DNA of 64,000 nt from an uncultured Butyricimonas sp. (GTDB lineage: Bacteria; Bacteroidota; Bacteroidia; Bacteroidales; Marinifilaceae), in contig CALUMT010000004.1 in assembly GCA_944321845.1 (NCBI GenBank), forward strand, positions 16,333 to 80,332, given 5' to 3'. Below the pieces are notes generated by a model that saw only the letters and a program-made list of their open reading frames with translations, was not told where the DNA came from and did not search any database. The translations under genes were made by a program, and so were the position numbers. This document shows positions 18,493 to 26,356 of this stretch, piece by piece; position 1 is the first letter of the stretch; each line of letters opens with the position of its first letter.

Positions 18493-19152
18493 TCACCTCA
18501 TCGCGTAATACTTACAGTATTTGTTCAGCACGCAATCCGGACAACGAGGATTTTTCTTCATGCACACGAGAGCCGCATAATCTAGAATTGCCCAATTCAA
18601 TTCCTTACAACGACGAACCTCCACAATATCATTGGCAAGCTCCTGTAATTCCTTATCAAAACGCACATCGATAAAATCTCCCGGGGCAAAATACCGTTTC
18701 AACAAGCGAGACATGTTGACATCCAATAAAGGACGACGTTTTTTTAACATAAAGAGCTCGAATGCATTCGTGATATACAACCCGGCAAAACCGGAATCTC
18801 GCAGTTCATCCCCATTTCCGGGCAACTGCCCCTGACGGCGACGCAAGGCTTCCCCTAATTTATAAAGGCGTCGAGCACGATGGCGGTACAATCCCAACGG
18901 TTTCATCATTTCCTCCAACTCTTCCAGGGTAGCATGTATCAAGGTATCCCAATCTGGATATTTGGCAAAAAACACGGGAAAATAACGGGCCACGGCTTCC
19001 GCCTTCGTCCGCTGCAATAGAATCTCCGAGACAATTTGCTGATAACGGGAGGCCTTATCTTCCCGCCAGGGGAAAACTCGCTGATTCTCGTCAAACCATT
19101 CCAGCAACCGATGCTGGAAATATTGTACCATCACCTCCCTCATGATTTCCAT
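18493..19152 (-). CDS. HhH-GPD DNA glycosylase, MIG/MutY-like
   Basis: 219 residues. It has the endonuclease III/MutY fold: SEILLQRTKAEAV (residues 42-54), catalytic Asp144 in LLDVN, and a [4Fe-4S] cluster ligand set C197-x6-C204-x2-C207-x5-C213. It lacks the C-terminal 8-oxoG-recognition domain of MutY, and the overall text resembles the T/G mismatch glycosylase Mig of Methanothermobacter. The hairpin that normally reads LPGVGxYT is degenerate here (LRDSGFAGLY, residues 118-126). Inference: base excision of mismatched thymine/uracil or adenine. No DNA methyltransferase is in the window. Three N-terminal Met codons make the exact start uncertain. Confidence 0.78.
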   Translation of the reverse strand: MEIMREVMVQYFQHRLLEWFDENQRVFPWREDKASRYQQIVSEILLQRTKAEAVARYFPVFFAKYPDWDTLIHATLEELEEMMKPLGLYRHRARRLYKLGEALRRRQGQLPGNGDELRDSGFAGLYITNAFELFMLKKRRPLLDVNMSRLLKRYFAPGDFIDVRFDKELQELANDIVEVRRCKELNWAILDYAALVCMKKNPRCPDCVLNKYCKYYAMR

Positions 19153-19244
19153 TTATACTGAAATTATCCCACAAATGCGACTTGTCCGACACCACCCCTG
19201 ATTTTCCAAACCAAACGCCAAATCCCATTTATGAAAATCCTTCG

Positions 19245-19252
19245 CAAAGATA
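19245..19252 (-). promoter_or_regulatory. -7 element for the DNA glycosylase gene
   Basis: TATCTTTG on the minus strand, exact TAnnTTTG, 92 bp before the annotated start. No -33 TTTG at normal spacing. Confidence 0.4.
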
Positions 19253-19349
19253 ATAAAGTTATTAGTATCTCTCCACTGACTCCACTTCTTAACGCCACAC
19301 GTAATAGGGATCGTTATATAAAACAATTCTGAATAAGGAAAAATATCGT

Positions 19350-19398
19350 TATTTTTGTTTGAATTATTTCTTTTTCTGCTTTCAATGATATATTTTTG
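19350..19398 (+). promoter_or_regulatory. Candidate promoter(s) of the lysine fermentation operon
   Basis: Two exact copies of TATTTTTG, at 19350-19357 and 19391-19398, either of which could be the -7 box. Neither has a TTTG at -33, which fits a promoter that needs an activator. The downstream copy would put transcription start near 19405, just before the dyad at 19415. Confidence 0.5.
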
Positions 19399-19414
19399 AC
19401 AAAGTGATTAGTTC

Positions 19415-19432
19415 TTGTTAAATGTATAACAA
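19415..19432. promoter_or_regulatory. CRP/FNR-type inverted repeat in lysine operon leader
   Basis: TTGTTA, 6-bp spacer, TAACAA: perfect 6-bp arms with the half-site geometry (TGTnA-N6-TnACA) used by CRP/FNR-superfamily regulators. It lies 20 bp before the first gene and overlaps the presumed transcript start, a position suited to repression. The identity of the regulator is inferred only from geometry. Confidence 0.4.
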
Positions 19433-19452
19433 ATAATATAAAAGCGCTTCCT

Positions 19453-20097
19453 ATGAGTAAATTTATTTCTATCGAAGAGGCCATATCGAAAATAAAGGAC
19501 GGTATGACAATCATGGTAGGGGGATTCCTGGCAAACGGGACTCCAAACCGGATCATTGATGCCTTGGCAAAATCAGGAGTAAAAAACCTGACATTAATCT
19601 GCAACGACACCGCCTACCCGGATAAAGGAGTCGGGCAATTAATAGCCAACAAGCAGGTAAAAAAACTTTTCGTTTCACATATCGGAACCAATCCTCTCAC
19701 GAGTGAACAAATGAACAGCGGGGAACTTGAAATAGAATTCTGCCCTCAAGGTTCATTAGCAGAACGTGTACGTGCCGGAGGATGCGGTTTAGGCGGCGTA
19801 TTAACTCAAACCGGCCTGGGCACAATCGTTGCCGAAGGAAAACAGATTATCAATGTAGACGGGAAAGACTATCTGTTGGAAAAGCCATTGCGTGCTGACG
19901 TCGCATTGGTTGGAGCCAGCCTCGGGGACAAGGCCGGGAACCTGGTGTACCGCGGCACATCACAAAATTTCAACCCGCTAATGGCAGCCGCAGCCGATAT
20001 GGTTATCGCAGAGGTTAACGAAATAGTTGAAATCGGAGCCATCGCACCTGAAAACGTGAAAACACCGAGCATCATGGTAGACTTCATCGTGGAATAA
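19453..20097 (+). CDS. atoD: Butyryl-CoA:acetoacetate CoA-transferase, subunit A
   Basis: 214 residues with the 3-oxoacid CoA-transferase signature DGMTIMVGGFLANGTP near residue 17 and the oxyanion-type GGCGLGGVLTQTG region near residue 107. In lysine fermentation it moves CoA from butyryl-CoA to acetoacetate, releasing butyrate. The catalytic B subunit is not adjacent: it lies at 28747-29406, after kamE, so the two subunit genes bracket the pathway. First gene of the operon. Confidence 0.9.
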   Translation: MSKFISIEEAISKIKDGMTIMVGGFLANGTPNRIIDALAKSGVKNLTLICNDTAYPDKGVGQLIANKQVKKLFVSHIGTNPLTSEQMNSGELEIEFCPQGSLAERVRAGGCGLGGVLTQTGLGTIVAEGKQIINVDGKDYLLEKPLRADVALVGASLGDKAGNLVYRGTSQNFNPLMAAAADMVIAEVNEIVEIGAIAPENVKTPSIMVDFIVE

Positions 20098-20133
20098 AAA
20101 AAGACAAAAACAAACGCAACAAAAAAAGTCAAT

Positions 20134-20520
20134 ATGGAAAAATCAATGATAAGACTCAGAATGAGCGCAAAAGACGCACACTATGGCGGGAATCTGGTAG
20201 ACGGGGCACACATGGTTCACTTGTTCGGTGATGTTGCCACGGAACTTTTAATCATGCACGACGGGGATGAAGGTCTATTCGTCGCTTATGACAACGTGGA
20301 ATTCCTGGCTCCAGTATACGCGGGAGATTACATCGAAGCGACCGGAGAAATAGTGAAAGTCGGCAATACCTCACGTAAAATGGTCTTCGAGGCAAAAAAA
20401 GTAGTAGCAGCCCGTCCCGACATATCTCCCTCCGCAGCAGATGTACTGGAAGAACCCATTCTCGTGTGCAGAGCCAGCGGTACTTGCGTGGTAAAAAAAG
20501 AAGACCAACGCAAGAAATAA
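20134..20520 (+). CDS. kal: 3-aminobutyryl-CoA ammonia-lyase
   Basis: 128 residues, the length of the Fusobacterium Kal enzyme. A hot-dog fold protein: [22 protein letters not shown] followed by strands [16 protein letters not shown] and [13 protein letters not shown]. It removes ammonia from 3-aminobutyryl-CoA (made by Kce) to give crotonyl-CoA. Hot-dog sequences are short and diverse, so the assignment rests on both this pattern and its place directly upstream of kce. Confidence 0.9.
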   Translation: MEKSMIRLRMSAKDAHYGGNLVDGAHMVHLFGDVATELLIMHDGDEGLFVAYDNVEFLAPVYAGDYIEATGEIVKVGNTSRKMVFEAKKVVAARPDISPSAADVLEEPILVCRASGTCVVKKEDQRKK

Positions 20521-20554
20521 AATCTCGAAACCATAATCTCTAAAAAGGAATCAC

Positions 20555-21382
20555 ATGGAAAAATTGATTATCACAGCTGCAATCTGCGGGGCCGAGGTTA
20601 CAAAAGAACAAAACCCGGCAGTACCCTATACCGTGGAGGAAATCGTGAGAGAAGCCCAATCAGCCGTACAGGCAGGAGCTGCCATTATTCATCTTCACGT
20701 ACGCGAGGATGATGGTACTCCCACGCAAAGCAAAGCCCGGTTCAAAGAATGTATGGATGCCATCTACAAGGTTTGCCCGGATGTCATTATCATTCCTTCA
20801 ACGGGAGGAGCCGTGGGGATGACAGCAGAAGAACGTCTTCAACCGACGGAGCTATTCCCAGAAATGGCAACCCTTGATTGTGGAACCTGCAACTTCGGAG
20901 ACGATGTATTTGAAAACACCATGCCCATGATGAGAGCTTTCGGAAAAAGAATGCTGGAAAACAATATCAAACCTGAATACGAATGCTTCGAGATGGGACA
21001 TTTAGACACGGTACTGAACATGGCCCGGAAAGGACAGGTACCCGGAGCTCCCATGCAGTTCAATTTCGTGCTCGGGGTTCCCGGATGTACTCCAGCCACG
21101 GTACAAAATCTCTGCTGGCTGGTGAACTCAATTCCTAGCGGTTCCACTTGGACTGCCACCGGCATTGGCCGCAATGCCTTCACGCTGGCAGCCCCAACGA
21201 TCGTGATGGGTGGGCACGTGAGAGTCGGCTTTGAGGACAACCTTTACCTGGAGAAAGGAGTACTGGCCAAATCCAACGGGGAATTGGTGGCCAAGGTGGT
21301 ACGCATGGCCAAAGAATTAGGTCGCGATATCGCCACCTCAGAAGAGGCTAGAAAAATATTAAACCTGAAGCCTCGCAATTAA
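20555..21382 (+). CDS. kce: 3-keto-5-aminohexanoate cleavage enzyme
   Basis: 275 residues of the BKACE (DUF849) TIM-barrel family. The metal-binding IIHLHVREDDGTP (His-x-His near residues 46-48), the glycine-rich STGGAVGMT, and the C-terminal GGHVRVGFEDN (His/Glu near residue 230) are all present. It exchanges the acetoacetyl part of 3-keto-5-aminohexanoate with acetyl-CoA, yielding acetoacetate and 3-aminobutyryl-CoA. Start ATG is 34 bp after kal. Confidence 0.95.
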   Translation: MEKLIITAAICGAEVTKEQNPAVPYTVEEIVREAQSAVQAGAAIIHLHVREDDGTPTQSKARFKECMDAIYKVCPDVIIIPSTGGAVGMTAEERLQPTELFPEMATLDCGTCNFGDDVFENTMPMMRAFGKRMLENNIKPEYECFEMGHLDTVLNMARKGQVPGAPMQFNFVLGVPGCTPATVQNLCWLVNSIPSGSTWTATGIGRNAFTLAAPTIVMGGHVRVGFEDNLYLEKGVLAKSNGELVAKVVRMAKELGRDIATSEEARKILNLKPRN

Positions 21383-21429
21383 AACAAAATCAACAGAACA
21401 AAATTATAAATCATTAAATATTGAACGAT

Positions 21430-22473
21430 ATGCAAAAGAAAGGAAACAAATACGGAACACACCGCGTGATTGAACCCAAAGGAGTATTACCACAGCCGGC
21501 CAACAAGATTGACAACAACATGGACGAAATCTACGATAACGAGATCTTGATTGACGTACAGACTTTAAATATCGACTCAGCCAGCTTCACCCAAATAGAA
21601 CAACAAGCAGGAGGCGACAAAGCAAAAATCGCAGAGATCATGTTGGACATCGTGGCCAAACAAGGTAAACACCGTAATCCAGTAACGGGATCCGGTGGTA
21701 TGTTGCTGGGAACCGTTGAAAAAATCGGTGATGCATTAAAAGGCAAAATCGATTTGAAAGAAGGGGACAAAATCGCCACGTTGGTTTCCTTGTCTCTGAC
21801 ACCGCTCCGTATCGACAAGATTAAAGATATCCGCCCTGAAATCGACCAGGTAGATATCGATGGTAAGGCTATTCTTTTTGAAAGCGGTATCTATGCAAAA
21901 ATTCCGTCAGATCTTCCCGAGAACCTGGCTCTTTCAGCATTAGACGTTGCCGGAGCTCCTGCCCAAACGGCCAAATTGGTGAAACCGGGCGACACGGTAT
22001 TGATTATCGGTGCTGGCGGTAAATCCGGAATGTTGTGCTGCTACGAGGCTAAAAAACGTGCTGGAGTAACTGGAAAGGTTATTGGACTGTGCCATAGCGA
22101 AAAGAGCACGAAACGTATGCAAGAATTAGGTTTCTGCGACTATGTATTTTCTGCAGACGCCACTCAACCGGTTCCCGTTATGGAGAAGATCGAGGAATTG
22201 ACAAATGGAGAGATGTGCGATGTAACCATCAACAACGTAAATATTCCTGACACGGAAATGACGTCTATCCTCTGCACGAAGAACACAGGTGTCGTTTATT
22301 TCTTCTCTATGGCAACCAGCTTCACGAAAGCAGCCTTAGGAGCAGAAGGTGTTGGTAGCGATGTGACCATGATTGTTGGTAACGGTTACACCAAAGGACA
22401 CGCAGAAATCACGTTGCAAGAACTGAGAGAATGCGAGGCCTTAAGAAAGATATTCACGGAACTTTACGCTTAA
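21430..22473 (+). CDS. kdd: L-erythro-3,5-diaminohexanoate dehydrogenase
   Basis: About 347 residues. It begins MQKKGNKYGTHRVIEPKG, typical of Kdd, and has a Rossmann NAD(P) motif VLIIGAGGKSGML near residue 190. It oxidatively deaminates 3,5-diaminohexanoate to 3-keto-5-aminohexanoate. The frame can be opened three codons earlier at a TTG (21421); I chose the ATG at 21430. A perfect 15-bp hairpin begins 11 bp after the stop codon. Confidence 0.94.
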   Translation: MQKKGNKYGTHRVIEPKGVLPQPANKIDNNMDEIYDNEILIDVQTLNIDSASFTQIEQQAGGDKAKIAEIMLDIVAKQGKHRNPVTGSGGMLLGTVEKIGDALKGKIDLKEGDKIATLVSLSLTPLRIDKIKDIRPEIDQVDIDGKAILFESGIYAKIPSDLPENLALSALDVAGAPAQTAKLVKPGDTVLIIGAGGKSGMLCCYEAKKRAGVTGKVIGLCHSEKSTKRMQELGFCDYVFSADATQPVPVMEKIEELTNGEMCDVTINNVNIPDTEMTSILCTKNTGVVYFFSMATSFTKAALGAEGVGSDVTMIVGNGYTKGHAEITLQELRECEALRKIFTELYA

Positions 22474-22484
22474 ATAAAAAATTT

Positions 22485-22528
22485 ATGATTCACTGGAATG
22501 ATGAAATCTCACGATTCCAGTGAATCAT
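22485..22528 (+). repeat. Perfect 15-bp stem-loop between kdd and kamA
   Basis: ATGATTCACTGGAAT (22485-22499) pairs perfectly with ATTCCAGTGAATCAT (22514-22528) around a 14-nt loop. It ends 14 nt before the likely kamA start. No T-run follows, so it is probably an mRNA processing/stability or attenuation element, or a DNA operator, rather than a full terminator. Confidence 0.8.
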
Positions 22529-22542
22529 CAACAAACACGAAA

Positions 22543-23787
22543 ATGGCTGAAAGTAGAAGAAAAGAATTTTTTCCGGAAGTGACCGATGAACAATGGAACG
22601 ACTGGAAATGGCAGGTAAAGAACAGAATTGAAACTGTTGACCAATTAAAAAAATATTTGGAGCTAACTCCAGAGGAAGAGGAAGGCATCCGCAAGTCATT
22701 ACAAACCCTACGTATGGCTATTACGCCTTATTACTTAAGTTTGATTGACAAAAACGATCCGCATTGTCCTATCCGGAAGCAGTCTGTTCCTTCGGTTCTG
22801 GAATTACATAAATCCAGCGCAGACTTGGAAGACCCCTTACACGAGGATAGCGATTCGCCCGTACCAGGTTTGACTCATCGTTACCCGGACCGGGTATTAT
22901 TCCTCATCACGGACCAATGCTCCATGTATTGCCGCCACTGTACCCGCCGCCGTTTTGCCGGACAACACGACTGCGCATCCCCCACCGAACGTATTGACAA
23001 ATGTATCGAATACATTGCCAGAACCCCACAAGTTCGCGACGTTCTATTATCCGGAGGAGATGCATTACTAGTCAGCGACGAACGGTTGGAGTATATCATC
23101 AGCAAACTGAGAGCGATTCCCCACGTGGAAATTATCCGTATCGGTAGCCGTACACCCGTGGTATGTCCACAACGTATCACCCCGGAATTAGTCAATATGC
23201 TGAAGAAATACCATCCGATCTGGTTGAATACCCATTTCAACCACCCGAATGAAATCACCGCAGAATCCGCTGCCGCTTGTGCCCGCTTGGCTGATGCAGG
23301 TATTCCATTAGGTAATCAAACGGTACTTCTACGAGGGATCAATGACTGCACCTACGTGATGAAAAAATTAATGCATGGACTGGTAAAAATGCGTGTTCGC
23401 CCATATTACATCTACCAATGTGACTTGTCCATGGGTATCGAACATTTCCGCACTCCGGTTTCAAAAGGTATTGAGATCATCGAGAACCTGAGAGGACACA
23501 CCTCCGGCTATGCAGTACCCACGTTCGTGGTAGACGCCCCGGGAGGTGGAGGTAAGACTCCCGTGATGCCGAACTACGTAATTTCCCAATCTCCACACCG
23601 TGTTGTATTGAGAAATTACGAAGGAGTGATCACAACTTATACAGAACCCACGGACTACAAGGAAGAATGTCACTGTCCAGAATGCGAAAAAGCCCGGAAA
23701 GAAGGTATTGCCGCATTATTGAACGGAGACCAACTGTCCATTGAACCAAAGGTTTTAGCTCGTCACGAAAGAAATAAACATAACTAA
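22543..23787 (+). CDS. kamA: L-lysine 2,3-aminomutase (radical SAM)
   Basis: About 414 residues. Radical SAM cluster C126-x3-C130-x2-C133 (CSMYCRHC), PLP lysine K338 in PGGGGK, substrate-carboxyl/amine Asp residues in QCDLS and VVDAPG, and a C-terminal zinc-binding CHCPEC. It converts L-lysine to L-beta-lysine, the first step of the pathway. I chose ATG 22543 ([10 protein letters not shown]): it gives numbering within one residue of the Clostridium subterminale enzyme (C125/129/132, K337), whereas the ATG at 22498 lies inside the 15-bp hairpin. Confidence 0.95.
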   Translation: MAESRRKEFFPEVTDEQWNDWKWQVKNRIETVDQLKKYLELTPEEEEGIRKSLQTLRMAITPYYLSLIDKNDPHCPIRKQSVPSVLELHKSSADLEDPLHEDSDSPVPGLTHRYPDRVLFLITDQCSMYCRHCTRRRFAGQHDCASPTERIDKCIEYIARTPQVRDVLLSGGDALLVSDERLEYIISKLRAIPHVEIIRIGSRTPVVCPQRITPELVNMLKKYHPIWLNTHFNHPNEITAESAAACARLADAGIPLGNQTVLLRGINDCTYVMKKLMHGLVKMRVRPYYIYQCDLSMGIEHFRTPVSKGIEIIENLRGHTSGYAVPTFVVDAPGGGGKTPVMPNYVISQSPHRVVLRNYEGVITTYTEPTDYKEECHCPECEKARKEGIAALLNGDQLSIEPKVLARHERNKHN

Positions 23788-23829
23788 AAAGGGCAGAGAT
23801 TCTGTGAAGAACAGGATCTCCCCCCCTTT
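23788..23829 (+). terminator. Attenuator-like hairpin between kamA and kamB
   Basis: GAGATTCTGT (23796-23805) pairs with ACAGGATCTC (23811-23820; one G-U), and AAAGGG/CCCTTT extend the stem after a small internal loop. An imperfect T-rich stretch (ACTATTTTTC) follows. It starts right after the kamA stop codon and may reduce read-through into the low-abundance genes kamB and kamC. Confidence 0.55.
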
Positions 23830-23845
23830 ACTATTTTTCACGAAC

Positions 23846-24868
23846 GTGTTCATCGAAGAGGTATTAACATACAAGAGTATTGCCATCGTCGGTTTAGCCA
23901 AAAACACCGGCAAGACGGAGTGTTTAAACTACATTCTCCGTCAGATAAAGAATTCCGGCAAACGTATCGCTTTAACCTCTATCGGTATTGACGGGGAAAA
24001 ACGAGATCAAGTGTGTCAGACACCAAAACCGGAGATTGAAGTTCAGGAAAACATGCTTTTCATTACTTCAGAAAAACACTTCAGAGAGAAACAGCTAATT
24101 GCCGAGATTATGGATATCAGCAGTCATCAAACTTCACTGGGACGTTTAATTACGGCAAGAGCCATAAGCTCCGGGAAAATATTATTATCCGGTCCGGCAA
24201 GAGCCAACTCCATGAAACAACTCATTGAAGAAATGCAACGTTTCGATGTTGACACAACGATTGTAGATGGAGCCTTATCCCGATTAAGCATTGGTTCGCC
24301 AGCCGTGACTGACGCCATGATTCTGGCGACAGGCGCAGCCCTATCCTGTAATATTCCCCAATTGGTGAGAATGACGAAATACGTACATGACCGTATCCAC
24401 TTACCTCTGGTAAGTTCGGAAATCGCAAATAAACTCACAGGCATAGAGAATGGGATTTGGGCTATTGATGAAAGAGGAGAAATACATGATTTACATATTC
24501 CCTCCGTATTCATGCTGGGTAACAACAAGGAACGTATGTTCCAACATGGGAATACACTATACGTTGCTGGTGTAGTCAGCGAGCAGCTCCTCCAATTCCT
24601 CCGGCAACAAAAACACGTAAATGAAATAACTTTGATTATAAAAGATTTCACGAAAGTATTTGCGACCATGGAAACCTTCTACGCTTATTTAAAACGAGGC
24701 GGGAAAATGTACGTTCTTTATAGTAGCAAATTACTGGCTGTGTGCGTAAACCCACTATCACCTAACGGAATGTGTCTCGATTCTGAAGAATTACGAGAGG
24801 TTATGCAGGAAAGTTTAGGTATCCCGGTCTATGATGTAAAAAAAATGGAGAACAATTATCAATCATAA
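23846..24868 (+). CDS. kamB: KamB: P-loop protein of the lysine aminomutase cluster
   Basis: About 340 residues with a Walker A motif GLAKNTGKT near the N terminus; no other enzyme signature recognised. Together with the MutS-like KamC it is found in lysine fermentation clusters of clostridia, fusobacteria and Porphyromonas, and is suspected (not shown, as far as I know) to help reactivate or load the cobalamin-dependent aminomutase. No in-frame ATG precedes the P-loop; GTG codons at 23804 and 23846 are the options. I prefer 23846, because 23804 lies within the hairpin stem. Only 7 bp separate it from kamC. Confidence 0.78.
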   Translation: MFIEEVLTYKSIAIVGLAKNTGKTECLNYILRQIKNSGKRIALTSIGIDGEKRDQVCQTPKPEIEVQENMLFITSEKHFREKQLIAEIMDISSHQTSLGRLITARAISSGKILLSGPARANSMKQLIEEMQRFDVDTTIVDGALSRLSIGSPAVTDAMILATGAALSCNIPQLVRMTKYVHDRIHLPLVSSEIANKLTGIENGIWAIDERGEIHDLHIPSVFMLGNNKERMFQHGNTLYVAGVVSEQLLQFLRQQKHVNEITLIIKDFTKVFATMETFYAYLKRGGKMYVLYSSKLLAVCVNPLSPNGMCLDSEELREVMQESLGIPVYDVKKMENNYQS

Positions 24869-24875
24869 CGAATTT

Positions 24876-26270
24876 ATGCTCCTGAAAAATGCCATAGAAG
24901 AAATTAACGGTCTGCGTTTCATGATAGACAAACTGGACATCCAATCCAGTTGGGCGAAACGTATCCTACTCGATAGCCCTTACCTGCATTCAGCGGAAGA
25001 AATCAACACGGAACTGAACAAGGTAGAACAAACTTGTCAATTCCTCAACAAAGCAAAATCTTCGGATATTATTGACAAGATCTGCCTCAAACTGATGCAG
25101 ACCAAAGACATAAGAGGAACGATAAAACGCATCTTCGAACAGCAAAATCTGGACGATATCGAATTATTCGAAATCAAGACACTGGCTTTAGCCGTCTCGG
25201 AAATCCGGGACTTGCTGCAAGAAGGCAAATTCAATATCATTCGTTTGCCGGATTTAGAGGCCGTTATCAATCTTCTTGATCCAGAAGGCATGCGAGTTCC
25301 CTATTTCTACGTGTATGATGCTTATTCCAAGGAATTAGCCATACTGCGTAAAAAAATAAAAAACATTCAGATGAATCCCGATGCCCATGAAGAGAAACTC
25401 GAAAATCTTCAATACGAGCATACGCTCATAGAAGATCGCATCCGGGAAGAATTATCTATCCAAATACAACAGTACAAACAGGAAATAAAAGACGCTTTTC
25501 AAAATATCGCGGTCCTAGATATCCTCATCGCGAAAGGGAAACAGGTTATTGAACTTGGACTGCAAAAACCCAACGTTGCACAAGAGATTACGACCTACAA
25601 AAAGATATTCAATCCCCAGGTACAAGACGCCTTATCACATGAAGGGAAAAAATATCAGCCGATAGATATCCGCATTGAAAAAAAAGCCTGCCTGATCAGT
25701 GGTGCCAACATGGCAGGAAAAAGTGTGATTCTACGAACAGTAGCTTTAGCCCAGGCCTTATTCCAATTTGGCTTCTATATTCCGGCAGAAGAAGCAGAAA
25801 TTGCTCTCGTTGATAAAATTTCTCTTTGCATCGGAGACGAACAAAACGAACTAAAAGGGCTATCCTCTTACGCATCTGAGATACTACGAATAAACACCAT
25901 TATACAAGAAATCAAAGCAGGAAAAGAGGCTCTCGTACTTATTGATGAATTAGCACGAACAACCAACCCGGAAGAAGGGAAAGCGATCGTGAACGCGGTG
26001 CTGGAATTCATGACTACACACCACTGCAGAGCCCTTATCACCAGTCATTATAGTGGGATAAAGGCTAATTGCAACAGATTACGTGTAAAAGGTTTTATCA
26101 AAGACAAAGTAAATGGGGTACTAAATGTCAACAATATAAACGAATACATAGACTATTCATTAATTGAAGATACAGGAGACAATGTCCCGCAAGGAGCAAC
26201 ACGTATCGCCCGCATGCTGGGCGTCGATGAAGAATTGCTGGACAAAGTGGAACAATACATGGAACAATAA
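24876..26270 (+). CDS. kamC: KamC: MutS-like ATPase of the lysine aminomutase cluster
   Basis: 464 residues. It has the MutS ATPase domain: Walker A GANMAGKS near residue 275 and Walker B/D-loop LIDELARTTNPEEG near residue 350. The N-terminal half is helical lever/clamp-like and lacks the mismatch-recognition domain, so it is not a mismatch repair protein. Proposed with KamB to act as a chaperone or reactivating factor for KamDE; this is inferred from constant genomic association. Confidence 0.85.
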   Translation: MLLKNAIEEINGLRFMIDKLDIQSSWAKRILLDSPYLHSAEEINTELNKVEQTCQFLNKAKSSDIIDKICLKLMQTKDIRGTIKRIFEQQNLDDIELFEIKTLALAVSEIRDLLQEGKFNIIRLPDLEAVINLLDPEGMRVPYFYVYDAYSKELAILRKKIKNIQMNPDAHEEKLENLQYEHTLIEDRIREELSIQIQQYKQEIKDAFQNIAVLDILIAKGKQVIELGLQKPNVAQEITTYKKIFNPQVQDALSHEGKKYQPIDIRIEKKACLISGANMAGKSVILRTVALAQALFQFGFYIPAEEAEIALVDKISLCIGDEQNELKGLSSYASEILRINTIIQEIKAGKEALVLIDELARTTNPEEGKAIVNAVLEFMTTHHCRALITSHYSGIKANCNRLRVKGFIKDKVNGVLNVNNINEYIDYSLIEDTGDNVPQGATRIARMLGVDEELLDKVEQYMEQ

Positions 26271-26356
26271 GAAATAAAAATCATATTCCCGGACGCGAAC
26301 GGATGCAGAGAACGGAAGCCAAGGGAGAAACTGAAACAAAATAACAGAACGGAGAT

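Larger units (their letters stand above)
19153..19452. other. Divergent regulatory region between glycosylase and lysine operon
   Basis: 300 bp without coding sequence. It holds a minus-strand -7 element (19245-19252), two plus-strand -7 elements (19350-19357, 19391-19398) and an inverted repeat TTGTTA-N6-TAACAA (19415-19432), described separately. Confidence 0.6.

Noticed and set aside
22498-22542. Upstream ATG giving kamA a 15-residue N-terminal extension
   Set aside because: The ATG lies in a perfect 15-bp hairpin, and the shorter start gives radical SAM and PLP residue numbers that match the clostridial enzyme within one.
24876-26270. Reading the MutS-like protein as a DNA mismatch repair gene
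   Set aside because: It lacks the mismatch-recognition domain and is embedded in the lysine aminomutase operon in tight linkage with kamB and kamD.
26271-26356. Possible cobalamin riboswitch before kamD
   Set aside because: Only 86 bp, no B12-box-like sequence or suitable secondary structure seen; the operon leader at 19.4 kb also lacks one.
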